From an uncultured Methylobacillus sp. (GTDB taxonomy: Bacteria > Pseudomonadota > Gammaproteobacteria > Burkholderiales > Methylophilaceae): DNA of 6,393 nucleotides. Location: contig CAMLDQ010000096.1 in assembly GCA_946478965.1 (NCBI GenBank), positions 1 to 6,393 of the forward strand. The letters are read 5' to 3'. The notes under the pieces were generated by a model. The model ran no database searches, was not told the origin of the DNA, and worked only from the letters and a program-made list of their open reading frames with translations. Position numbers and translations under genes: made by a program. Below are positions 1-5,782 of this stretch, piece by piece. Positions within the stretch are counted from its first letter, which is position 1. The number at the start of each line of letters is the position of its first letter.

Positions 1-400
1 TCACGTTGTCGCAGCACAGAACTGCTTGAACGGACGGATCTTGTTTCGGGAAGTAAGACCAAACGATCTTTTGGTTGTCGTTCAGGTCCAGAGCGTAGAC
101 GTTGTTCGGGAACGCAGTGTGAACGTACATCATGTTGCCAACGACGACCGGGGAACCTTCGTGACCGCGGTTCACACCGGTAGCGAACGTCCAGGCAGCC
201 TTCAGGTTCTTGACGTTGCCCTTGTTGATTTGGGACAACTTGCTGTAGCCGGAATTGTCGAACTGGCCACGCGGATGTGCCCAGTTGTTGGCATCGGCCA
301 TAGCTGCTTCTTGGTCAGCTGCTGCCATTGCTGCCATCGGCATAGCAACGGTGATACCAGCGGCAAGACCCAGAGCGATCTTGAGTTTGCTCATCTCCAT
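1..400 (-). CDS. xoxF: XoxF-type PQQ-dependent methanol dehydrogenase, N-terminal part (runs off the left edge)
   Basis: The leftward frame opens at ATG 400 and stays open to the window edge, giving 133 residues of a protein that is usually about 600 long. Residues 1-27 form a signal peptide (KLKIALGLAAG core, then PMAAMA before AADQ), so the product is periplasmic. The mature part has the first blades of the quinoprotein beta-propeller: YSKLSQINKGNVKNL, AAWTFATGVNRGHEGSP, MMYVHTAFPNNVYALDLND, and KQDPSVQAVLCCD. The adjacent Cys129-Cys130 pair is the disulfide ring next to PQQ that is typical of methanol dehydrogenases. These enzymes oxidise methanol to formaldehyde (or formate) and pass electrons to a c-type cytochrome. 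The text resembles lanthanide-dependent XoxF, perhaps the clade found in Methylophilaceae, more than MxaF. The extra Asp that marks lanthanide use lies outside the window. ATG 400 has GGAG 7 nt upstream; ATG 394 is an in-frame alternative but its SD would be too close. Confidence 0.85.
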   Translation of the reverse strand, partial: MEMSKLKIALGLAAGITVAMPMAAMAAADQEAAMADANNWAHPRGQFDNSGYSKLSQINKGNVKNLKAAWTFATGVNRGHEGSPVVVGNMMYVHTAFPNNVYALDLNDNQKIVWSYFPKQDPSVQAVLCCDNV

Positions 401-408
401 GTTCAATC

Positions 409-412
409 TCCA
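409..412 (-). promoter_or_regulatory. Ribosome binding site of xoxF
   Basis: Reading leftward, GGAG sits 7 nt before ATG 400. This favours ATG 400 over ATG 394, which would have a GGAG only 1 nt away. Confidence 0.6.
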
Positions 413-611
413 TAGTAATTACAACTAAGGGTTAATAAAGCAAAGAACTCCAGTGCGCGCTTCCCTTGTGCCGGGGCTTTACACGCGCCTTTGAACCCTG
501 CTTTTCGCAACACCTAAATGTGTGCTGCATGCATGGTAGTTCAGTCCATTTCGATTTGCAATACCAAATCCGCAAATTTATTCGGGCTACAGAATGCCTA
601 CCACACAGCGG

Positions 612-620
612 TGCTATCAT
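612..620 (+). promoter_or_regulatory. Candidate extended -10 promoter for the pip operon
   Basis: TGCTATCAT fits an extended -10 (TG-n-TATCAT, five of six matches to TATAAT). No good -35 is seen 17 nt upstream, as is common for extended -10 promoters. Transcription would start near 626-628 and leave a leader of about 45 nt before ATG 673. The -10 overlaps the palindrome GCTAT-C-ATAGC (613-623), which could be an operator. Confidence 0.4.
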
Positions 621-672
621 AGCCGAAACCTTTAAAAGAAACACCGATCCACCATTCAACTCATCCATAGTT

Positions 673-1629
673 ATGGCTAATTCAGAAGATATTCTCTTCC
701 CCCCGATCGAGCCCTATCACTTTGACCGCTTACCGGTTTCGAAACGCCATAGCATTTATTACGAACAATGCGGCAATCCGCAAGGCAAACCCGTACTGGT
801 GTTGCACGGCGGACCTGGCAGCGGCTGCACCCCGGCCCAGCGCCGTTTTTTTGACTCGGCATACTACCGTATCATCCTGACCGACCAGCGCGGCTGCAAA
901 CGCAGCCTGCCCTTGGGATGCACCGACGAAAACACAACCGCGGACCTCGTTGCCGACATCGAAGTGCTGCGGCAGCATCTGGGTATTTCTGACTGGCTGG
1001 TCTTCGGTGGCTCCTGGGGCAGCACACTAGCGCTTGCCTATGCGTACAAGCATCCGGCCTCCATCAACGGCATGATTCTGCGCGGCATTTTCCTTTGCCG
1101 CCCAGCAGAGCTGAATTGGTTTTTATATCAAGTGCAGCAGTTCTTCCCAGCAGCATGGGATCGCTTCGTCGCCATCCTCCCGCCAATTGCCCGCCAAGAC
1201 ATTCTGAATGCTTATTATCATTTGATTTTTTCTGATGACCGGCCAACAGCGCTCAATGCCGCCAAAACCTGGAGCAATTTCGAAGCGGAAATCATGAGCC
1301 TGCTGCCCGCCAGCGGCCCCACCGCGCCCGCAGAAGATGCATTTGTGATCGCGCGCGCGCGCGTTCAGCTGCACTATTTGGTCAACGGCGGCTTTATCGA
1401 TGCACCCACTCTGCTATCGGGCATCGACCGCGTCCGGCACATTCCGACCATAATCATTCAAGGCCGATACGACATGGTCTGCCCGCCAATTACCGCTTAC
1501 GAACTGCATCAGGCGTGGCCTGAAGCAAAATTTGAGATCGTCCCCGATGCCGGCCACTCGGCCATGGACTCCGGCATCGCGCGCGCGCTGACCGCTGCGA
1601 CCAAGGCATTCGCCAGCCCACATTTCTAG
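673..1629 (+). CDS. pip: Prolyl aminopeptidase-like alpha/beta hydrolase (peptidase family S33)
   Basis: The 318-residue product matches the usual length of proline iminopeptidases (about 315), which release N-terminal proline from peptides in the cytoplasm. The alpha/beta-hydrolase signature is complete: oxyanion-hole HGGPGS at 45-50, nucleophile elbow GGSWGS with Ser114, GRYDMVCP with catalytic Asp267, and AGHS with catalytic His295. The N-terminal LFPPIEPY and the mid-protein HYLVNGGF are also family hallmarks. Two positions differ from the consensus I know. DQRGCGRS reads DQRGCKRS (Lys76). The ARIENHY segment, whose Glu helps hold the substrate amino group, reads ARVQLHY (Gln232), while the other amino-binding Glu (in WSNFE, Glu204) is kept. 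Substrate range may therefore differ. ATG 673 is chosen because the family N-terminus begins there, although no clear SD is visible. It is first of four close genes; the CBS gene starts 11 nt after its stop. Confidence 0.88.
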   Translation: MANSEDILFPPIEPYHFDRLPVSKRHSIYYEQCGNPQGKPVLVLHGGPGSGCTPAQRRFFDSAYYRIILTDQRGCKRSLPLGCTDENTTADLVADIEVLRQHLGISDWLVFGGSWGSTLALAYAYKHPASINGMILRGIFLCRPAELNWFLYQVQQFFPAAWDRFVAILPPIARQDILNAYYHLIFSDDRPTALNAAKTWSNFEAEIMSLLPASGPTAPAEDAFVIARARVQLHYLVNGGFIDAPTLLSGIDRVRHIPTIIIQGRYDMVCPPITAYELHQAWPEAKFEIVPDAGHSAMDSGIARALTAATKAFASPHF

Positions 1630-1640
1630 CGAGATTACGT

Positions 1641-2096
1641 ATGACCATACGCCAAATCCCACTTCCCACCCCGACCTGCATCGCGCCAGATTACCCCCCT
1701 ATCGACGCTTTGCGTCTCCTGATCGCACAGGAGTTCAACCATTTGCCAGTGTGTGCAGATGGAAAATTTCTTGGCTTGCTCGGCATCAATGACCTGTTGC
1801 AAGCCGTTATTCCGATCAGCGCTCGACTGGAAGGCGGCCTCACCGACCTCAGTTTTGCCGGAGACGCTTCCGGCATGTTAGCCGGCATGCTGGATTCCTT
1901 AAAATCCAGCCAAGCTAGCGCCATCATGCACCAGCCTGCAGCCACGCTAAACGAAGATTGTCCATTTCTGGAAGCTGCACTGCTGCTTAGCAGGAGCAAC
2001 TCACCGCTCCCCGTACTTAGCGACCAGGGCGAACTGCGCGGCATGCTGAGCCGCCGCGTTCTACTTTCCTATCTACTCCAGCATTCGAACCCCTGA
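1641..2096 (+). CDS. Small stand-alone protein with a CBS domain pair
   Basis: The product has 151 residues and no other domain, signal peptide or membrane segment, so it should be cytoplasmic. CBS motif 1 spans about 13-58 (PPIDALRLLIAQEFNHLPVC, then GKFLGLLGINDLL). CBS motif 2 spans about 93-148 (IMHQPAATLNEDCPFLEAALLL, then SPLPVLSDQGELRGMLSRRVLL). A linker of about 35 residues rich in Gly, Ser and Ala lies between them. Paired CBS motifs form a Bateman module that commonly binds AMP, ATP or related adenosine ligands and regulates a partner. Here the likely partner is the transporter encoded 5 nt downstream, which is inference from position. GAG sits 7 nt before ATG 1641 as a weak SD. I cannot name a specific family beyond CBS. 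Confidence 0.8.
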   Translation: MTIRQIPLPTPTCIAPDYPPIDALRLLIAQEFNHLPVCADGKFLGLLGINDLLQAVIPISARLEGGLTDLSFAGDASGMLAGMLDSLKSSQASAIMHQPAATLNEDCPFLEAALLLSRSNSPLPVLSDQGELRGMLSRRVLLSYLLQHSNP

Positions 2097-2101
2097 CACC
2101 C

Positions 2102-3436
2102 ATGCCCCATTCGCACTCAGTTATCCTGGGATTCGGCTCGCTTGCTGTTTCCATCATCATTTTCGTGCTGACCTACCTCGCCATTGTGACGGAGCGCATC
2201 AATCGCGCCATTGTTGCGCTGCTTGGCGCCGGCCTGATGATATTCAGTGGCGTATTGACCCAGCACGAAGCCGTCGGCGGTATTGACTTCAACACCTTAG
2301 GGCTGCTCACCGGGATGATGGTGATCGTTTCCCTGACCCAGAAAAGCGGTGTGTTCCAGTACGTAGCCGTTGTTTCCGCACGACTGGTGAAAGCCAATCC
2401 ATGGTGGCTTCTGGTGATGCTAAGCTGCGTAACCGCGCTCTTTTCCGCGCTGCTGGATAATGTCACCACGGTCATGCTGATAGCACCGGTAGCGTTGCTG
2501 ATTACCCAGGCCCTCAGAATATCGCCCTACCCGTATCTCTTCTCGATCATCTTCGCCTCCAACATTGGCGGCACAGCCACACTGATCGGCGATCCGCCCA
2601 ACATCATGATCGGCTCCGCCGCGCATTTGAGCTTTGCGGACTTCCTGATCCACCTTGCGCCGATTGCGGTTGTCATTTTTGTCGTGAACCTGCTACCGAT
2701 CTACCTTATCTGGGGACGCAAAATGACCGCTTCCGCCGCAGATCGCGCTCAGGTCATGGCGTTCAATCCGGATGAAGCCATCAAGGATACTCGTTTACTC
2801 AAACAAGCCCTCATCGTGATTACCCTTGTAGTGACCGGTTTCACCGTATCTCACACACTCCATCTCGAGCCGGCCACCATTGCGCTGTTCGGTGCCGCCC
2901 TGCTACTTTTGCTGCAAGCCGCAGGAAAGTCCGCAGAAGACCAGTCAAATCAGGTTCATCGAAGCTTCTCGGAAGTGGAATGGGTGACCATTTTCTTTTT
3001 CGTCGGCCTCTTCGTTGTTGTTGCCGGCATCGAGCATGCCGGTGCATTGCAACTGCTTTCTCAGGAAATCGTGAAGATGACGGCCGGGGATTTCAATGCC
3101 ACGGCACTGAGCATCCTCTGGGTGTCCGCATTGTTGTCGGCGATTGTCGATAACATTCCTTTTGTCGCCACCATGATCCCGGTCATCCAGAACATGGCGC
3201 CGACGTTCGGGGCCGATCACCTGAACCCGCTCTGGTGGTCACTTTCCCTGGGCGCCTGCCTCGGCGGCAATGGCACACTGATCGGCGCCAGCGCCAACCT
3301 GATTATTGCAGGCCTCGCCGAACGTGCCGGATACCCTGTGCGCTTCGCGCCCTTCCTCCTCATCGCATTCCCGCTGATGTTGATCAGTATCGCGATTTGC
3401 CACGCCTATATCGTGTTCCGCTACCTGCATATCTGA
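2102..3436 (+). CDS. ArsB/NhaD-type (SLC13-like, citrate-transporter fold) ion transporter
   Basis: This 444-residue inner-membrane protein has about 11-12 hydrophobic segments. It has the two inverted halves of the ion-transporter superfamily, each with a paired signature. Half one has DNVTTVMLIAPV at 119-130 and NIGGTATLIGDPPNIMIG at 154-171. Half two has DNIPFVATMIPV at 350-361 and LGGNGTLIGASANLIIAG at 387-404. These re-entrant loops carry the substrate and Na+ sites. A hydrophilic loop at about 275-292 separates the halves. The family includes NhaD Na+/H+ antiporters, ArsB arsenite pumps, YbiR-like proteins and the animal P protein; I cannot choose the substrate from sequence. No arsR, arsC or arsA is nearby, which argues against arsenic export. 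ATG 2102 has no SD and lies 5 nt after the CBS stop codon, so translational coupling is likely. Confidence 0.85.
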   Translation: MPHSHSVILGFGSLAVSIIIFVLTYLAIVTERINRAIVALLGAGLMIFSGVLTQHEAVGGIDFNTLGLLTGMMVIVSLTQKSGVFQYVAVVSARLVKANPWWLLVMLSCVTALFSALLDNVTTVMLIAPVALLITQALRISPYPYLFSIIFASNIGGTATLIGDPPNIMIGSAAHLSFADFLIHLAPIAVVIFVVNLLPIYLIWGRKMTASAADRAQVMAFNPDEAIKDTRLLKQALIVITLVVTGFTVSHTLHLEPATIALFGAALLLLLQAAGKSAEDQSNQVHRSFSEVEWVTIFFFVGLFVVVAGIEHAGALQLLSQEIVKMTAGDFNATALSILWVSALLSAIVDNIPFVATMIPVIQNMAPTFGADHLNPLWWSLSLGACLGGNGTLIGASANLIIAGLAERAGYPVRFAPFLLIAFPLMLISIAICHAYIVFRYLHI

Positions 3437-3457
3437 ACCCTGCAGGCTTGTGCATAC

Positions 3458-4723
3458 ATGGCAAAACTGATCAAGAAAACCACGCTCAAAACCCGGGAAA
3501 CGCTGGAACGCCAGCGCTATAAAACCCCTTTTTTCGTGCTCCGGGAAACACTGGCTGCATTCCAGCGCCACCATGGCTTCAGCATTTCCGCCGCGCTGGC
3601 GTTCTACGCCATGTTCGCGCTTATCCCGATGGCGCTGCTGATGTTCTTCCTGCTCAGCCACCTGGTCATTTCCTCCAATTACGCCATCGTCCAGCTCGCC
3701 ATCCTCACCAGCAACTTGGTACCGAAATTCAGCCAGCGCATCATGATCGAGGTCTACAACATCTCGCACCACAAAGCAGTGTGGGGGGCATTCGGCCTGT
3801 TCGCGCTATTCTGGGCCGTCACGCCGCTGGCCGGCGCCTTGCGCGCATCCTTCCATACCATCTCCTCGGTACTCGAAATGCCCTCTTTCCTGCGCCGCAC
3901 GTCAAAGGATGCGATTTCTGTACTCGGGATACTGCTACTGCTATTCCTCTTCACATTCAGCGGCCTGATGCTCGACAAGCTGATGGGCTTCTTACGTCCG
4001 CATTTCGTGCCCGCAACCATGGTGAACGAGCTGACATCGCTCCTGCTAAGCACGCTGATGCTAGCCGTGTTCTACCGCGCGTTCTTTCCGGTCAGGGTCG
4101 CCCTCCGACATATTCTGATCGGCTCCCTGTTCACCGCCGTACTATGGATCGCAATGCGCCCGGCATTTGAACTTTTCCTCTTTATCAAGCAATCGTACGG
4201 CACTATTTTCGGCGGCATGAAAAACATGTTCATCTCCATCGGCTGGCTGTATTACAGCTTTGCCGCCTTTCTACTCGGAACGGAATTGATCGCCACACTG
4301 CGCAAAAAAGATGTGCTGCTGCTCAAGGGTTTGTTCGACGGTTCACCGCATAAAGCCACTTATCTCGACAAACTGATGTATCACTTTGGTAAAGAATTAC
4401 GGCAAGGAGATTACGTCTTTCGCGAAGGCGAGAAGAGCGATGAGATGTATTACATGGTATCAGGCGAGGCTCAGGTCTTTCACAGCGGCCGCCTCCTGCG
4501 CCAACTCGGCCCCGGCGAATACTTTGGCGAAATGGCCGTATTGAGCAACGCCACCCGCACTGCAGATGCTGTCATCGCATCGCCTGAGGCTCGCATTCTT
4601 TGCATTTCCTCTGAAAATATCGAGACTCTGCTCATCGAGGAGCCGCGCATTGCAATGAATTTCCTGCGCACCATGGCCATGCGCCTGCGCCACTCCAGCG
4701 GGATCACGGAAGCTTCTCCATAA
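3458..4723 (+). CDS. YihY/BrkB-family inner-membrane protein fused to a C-terminal cyclic-nucleotide-binding domain
   Basis: The product has 421 residues. Residues about 25-285 are a YihY/BrkB (formerly 'RNase BN') membrane domain with roughly six hydrophobic segments near 44-70, 108-127, 153-175, 190-208, 216-236 and 255-280. Family text includes GFSISAALAFYAMFALIP and NMFISIGWLYYSFAAFLLGTEL. Typical family members end near here at about 290 residues. Residues about 303-410 form a cNMP-binding domain: LRQGDYVFREGEKSDEMYYM, the strand VSGEAQVF, then the phosphate-binding cassette FGEMAVLSNATRTADAV. Glu358 and Arg367, the residues that hold ribose and phosphate in CRP-like proteins, are both present, so ligand binding is plausible. 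The domain should face the cytoplasm. The molecular role of YihY proteins is not settled; the old tRNA-nuclease assignment is a misnomer. The start is 21 nt after the transporter stop with only a distant AGG. Confidence 0.87.
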   Translation: MAKLIKKTTLKTRETLERQRYKTPFFVLRETLAAFQRHHGFSISAALAFYAMFALIPMALLMFFLLSHLVISSNYAIVQLAILTSNLVPKFSQRIMIEVYNISHHKAVWGAFGLFALFWAVTPLAGALRASFHTISSVLEMPSFLRRTSKDAISVLGILLLLFLFTFSGLMLDKLMGFLRPHFVPATMVNELTSLLLSTLMLAVFYRAFFPVRVALRHILIGSLFTAVLWIAMRPAFELFLFIKQSYGTIFGGMKNMFISIGWLYYSFAAFLLGTELIATLRKKDVLLLKGLFDGSPHKATYLDKLMYHFGKELRQGDYVFREGEKSDEMYYMVSGEAQVFHSGRLLRQLGPGEYFGEMAVLSNATRTADAVIASPEARILCISSENIETLLIEEPRIAMNFLRTMAMRLRHSSGITEASP

Positions 4724-4741
4724 AGCCATTTTCATATGGCT
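4724..4741 (+). repeat. Inverted repeat right after the stop codon of the fusion gene
   Basis: AGCCAT (4724-4729) and ATGGCT (4736-4741) form a 6-bp stem with a 6-nt loop, directly after the TAA. There is no T-tract, so it is not a clear terminator. The ATGGCTA arm can also pair with TAGCCAT at 4766-4772. Confidence 0.5.
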
Positions 4742-4756
4742 ACCTCCCTCAAGAAG

Positions 4757-4779
4757 AAAAAAAGATAGCCATTGCTATC
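4757..4779 (-). terminator. Intrinsic terminator facing leftward transcription, possibly bidirectional
   Basis: GATAGC (4764-4769) and GCTATC (4774-4779) form a 6-bp stem with a 4-nt loop. Read leftward it is followed by seven Ts (4763-4757) and then CTTCTT, the form of a Rho-independent terminator for yaeQ transcripts. Read rightward it is followed only by CCTTTATAT, so it would stop the four-gene operon less efficiently. The stem is half A-T, so its strength is uncertain. Confidence 0.6.
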
Positions 4780-4935
4780 CCTTTATATCTGGTGAATCTC
4801 CTTGAAGTCGAGCCGAGCAGCAACGGATTCCGGTTTGTGGCAGCTTCCCGCCTTCCCGGACTATGCCTTCACCATGGCAACATAGATTGCTTTAAGTGGT
4901 AGGCAAACCACCCACTGCTAATGGCTACTTGAGCA
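4780..4935. other. Untranslated 3' region of yaeQ, no gene seen
   Basis: No reading frame with a plausible start is visible on either strand. A 5-bp stem, GTGGT at 4896-4900 with ACCAC at 4907-4911, is the only local structure, and it has no T-tract. A third ATGGCTA occurs at 4921-4927. Confidence 0.4.
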
Positions 4936-5481
4936 CTACCCTCCGGTTTTCAGCACTACGCGCTCCACTAGCACACTTTCGGCACCATCGCTCAGCCACA
5001 CTTGCTCATCCTGCATGGTACATTGCAAATCCATAGTGCGCTTCGCCAGCTTGGCGAGAGCCTTGGTACTCTCTACCGGTAGATTGACGATCGTCAAGTT
5101 CCGCTGCCGCTCGAACAGCCCGCTGTTCTGCGCATACCATATGTCGGCAGTGCGGCCGCCATAGCAGTACACCACGACTTTCTCGGCACGATTGCAGGCC
5201 TTGCGTACCAGTTTCTCATCAGGGATTCCGACATCGATCCACAAATCAATGGCACCAGTTAAGTCCTTCTGCCACAGATCCGCTTCCTCATCGCTGATCA
5301 TGCCCTGGCCGAACTCCAGATAGGCGTTCGCGTGCAGGGAAAATGCAAGCAGGCGCACCATCAGGCGCTCATCCGTTTCCGACGGATGCTGCGCTAAAGT
5401 CAGGGCATGATCCTGATAATAGTGGCGCTCCATATCGGCGATTTGCAGATTGGCTTTGTAAATGGTTGCTTTTATCGCCAT
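4936..5481 (-). CDS. yaeQ: YaeQ family protein
   Basis: The 181-residue product equals E. coli YaeQ in length and matches it along its whole length. It starts MAIKATIYKANLQIADMERHYY, has the conserved LTLAQHPSETDERLMVRLLAF at about 27-47, then IDLWIDVGIPDEKLVRKACNRA at 78-99, and near the end RTMDLQCTMQDEQVWLSD. The structure of a Xanthomonas YaeQ showed a variant of the PD-(D/E)XK nuclease fold. The acidic residues and the lysine after GIPDE fit that fold, but no nuclease activity is established for the family as far as I know. It is a soluble protein with no signal peptide. ATG 5481 has AGG 8 nt upstream. It is transcribed alone, convergent with the transporter block and downstream of the rpoD-tRNA terminator, so it needs its own promoter in 5482-5656, which I could not identify. 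Confidence 0.93.
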   Translation of the reverse strand: MAIKATIYKANLQIADMERHYYQDHALTLAQHPSETDERLMVRLLAFSLHANAYLEFGQGMISDEEADLWQKDLTGAIDLWIDVGIPDEKLVRKACNRAEKVVVYCYGGRTADIWYAQNSGLFERQRNLTIVNLPVESTKALAKLAKRTMDLQCTMQDEQVWLSDGAESVLVERVVLKTGG

Positions 5482-5656
5482 AGGTTTTACCTGTATGTAT
5501 TCCAGCCCGCAAGGGCCTAGTCATTCCTGCTTCCGGCTTCCCTCACCAGATCTCGGGAGGATAGGCAGAGCACGTTCCCAGCGCCCCCTCGGGCACTGCT
5601 GTCGGAGGATAGAGGATTGCTCGGCTCTCTTGTTATTCCAATTCACGCATTCCTCC
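5482..5656. other. Upstream region of yaeQ, promoter not identified
   Basis: The region separates the rpoD-tRNA terminator from yaeQ. A hairpin with a 4-bp stem, GCCC (5505-5508) and GGGC (5513-5516), lies in the yaeQ leader. A 9-nt direct repeat GGAGGATAG occurs at 5556-5564 and 5604-5612. Neither has a known role, and no clear -35/-10 pair is seen. Confidence 0.35.
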
Positions 5657-5688
5657 AAAGAAAACGGCCACCATCTCTGGCAGCCGTT
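5657..5688 (-). terminator. Intrinsic terminator of the rpoD-tRNA transcript
   Basis: Read leftward, AACGGC (5688-5683) pairs with GCCGTT (5668-5663). Inside it, CCA and TGG form a further 3-bp stem around a GAGA loop, separated by a small TG/TG internal loop. The stem is followed by TTCTTT, giving TTTTCTTT with the last two stem bases. It begins 3 nt after the encoded CCA of the tRNA, so it should end the rpoD-tRNA transcript. Confidence 0.8.
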
Positions 5689-5691
5689 GTT

Positions 5692-5770
<79 letters not shown>

Positions 5771-5782
5771 AGGAACCGGACT

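Larger units (their letters stand above)
401..672. other. Divergent intergenic region between xoxF and the pip operon
   Basis: This 272 nt stretch must contain the promoters of both divergent units. On the xoxF side I see no convincing -35/-10 pair. A TAATTA at 416-421 has a possible TTGCTT 16 nt upstream, but it would place the transcript start past the SD, so I do not call it. Short dyads are present: ACAC-6nt-GTGT at 510-523 and the palindrome TGCATGCA at 526-533. These could be regulator sites, but nothing identifies a binding protein. The rightward reading frame stays open from 466, but the encoded residues before 673 look nothing like the peptidase family, so I treat that stretch as non-coding. 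Confidence 0.5.

Noticed and set aside
26..415. Rightward reading frame over the xoxF start
   Set aside because: It is the shadow of the methanol dehydrogenase frame, which has a signal peptide and clear family motifs.
416..444. TTGCTT and TAATTA with a 16-nt gap as the xoxF promoter
   Set aside because: The start point would fall past the GGAG ribosome site and leave almost no leader.
466..672. In-frame upstream extension of the pip reading frame, starting at ATG 466
   Set aside because: The extra 69 residues have no likeness to the peptidase family, the 318-residue form has the usual length, and the candidate promoter at 612-620 lies inside the extension.
1350..1363. CG dinucleotide run in pip (a second one lies at 1578-1588), considered as a phase-variable repeat
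   Set aside because: The runs are short and encode ordinary Ala-Arg residues; nothing indicates slippage or a switchable frame.
3239..3772. Long antisense reading frame of 177 codons across the transporter and YihY junction
   Set aside because: The product is low-complexity and rich in Glu, Gln, Asp and Gly, as expected for the reverse strand of membrane-protein codons, and both sense genes are clearly real.
5556..5612. Direct repeat GGAGGATAG, two copies 48 nt apart, considered as a regulatory or attachment site
   Set aside because: There are only two 9-nt copies, with no link to a start codon or mobile element; chance is a sufficient explanation.
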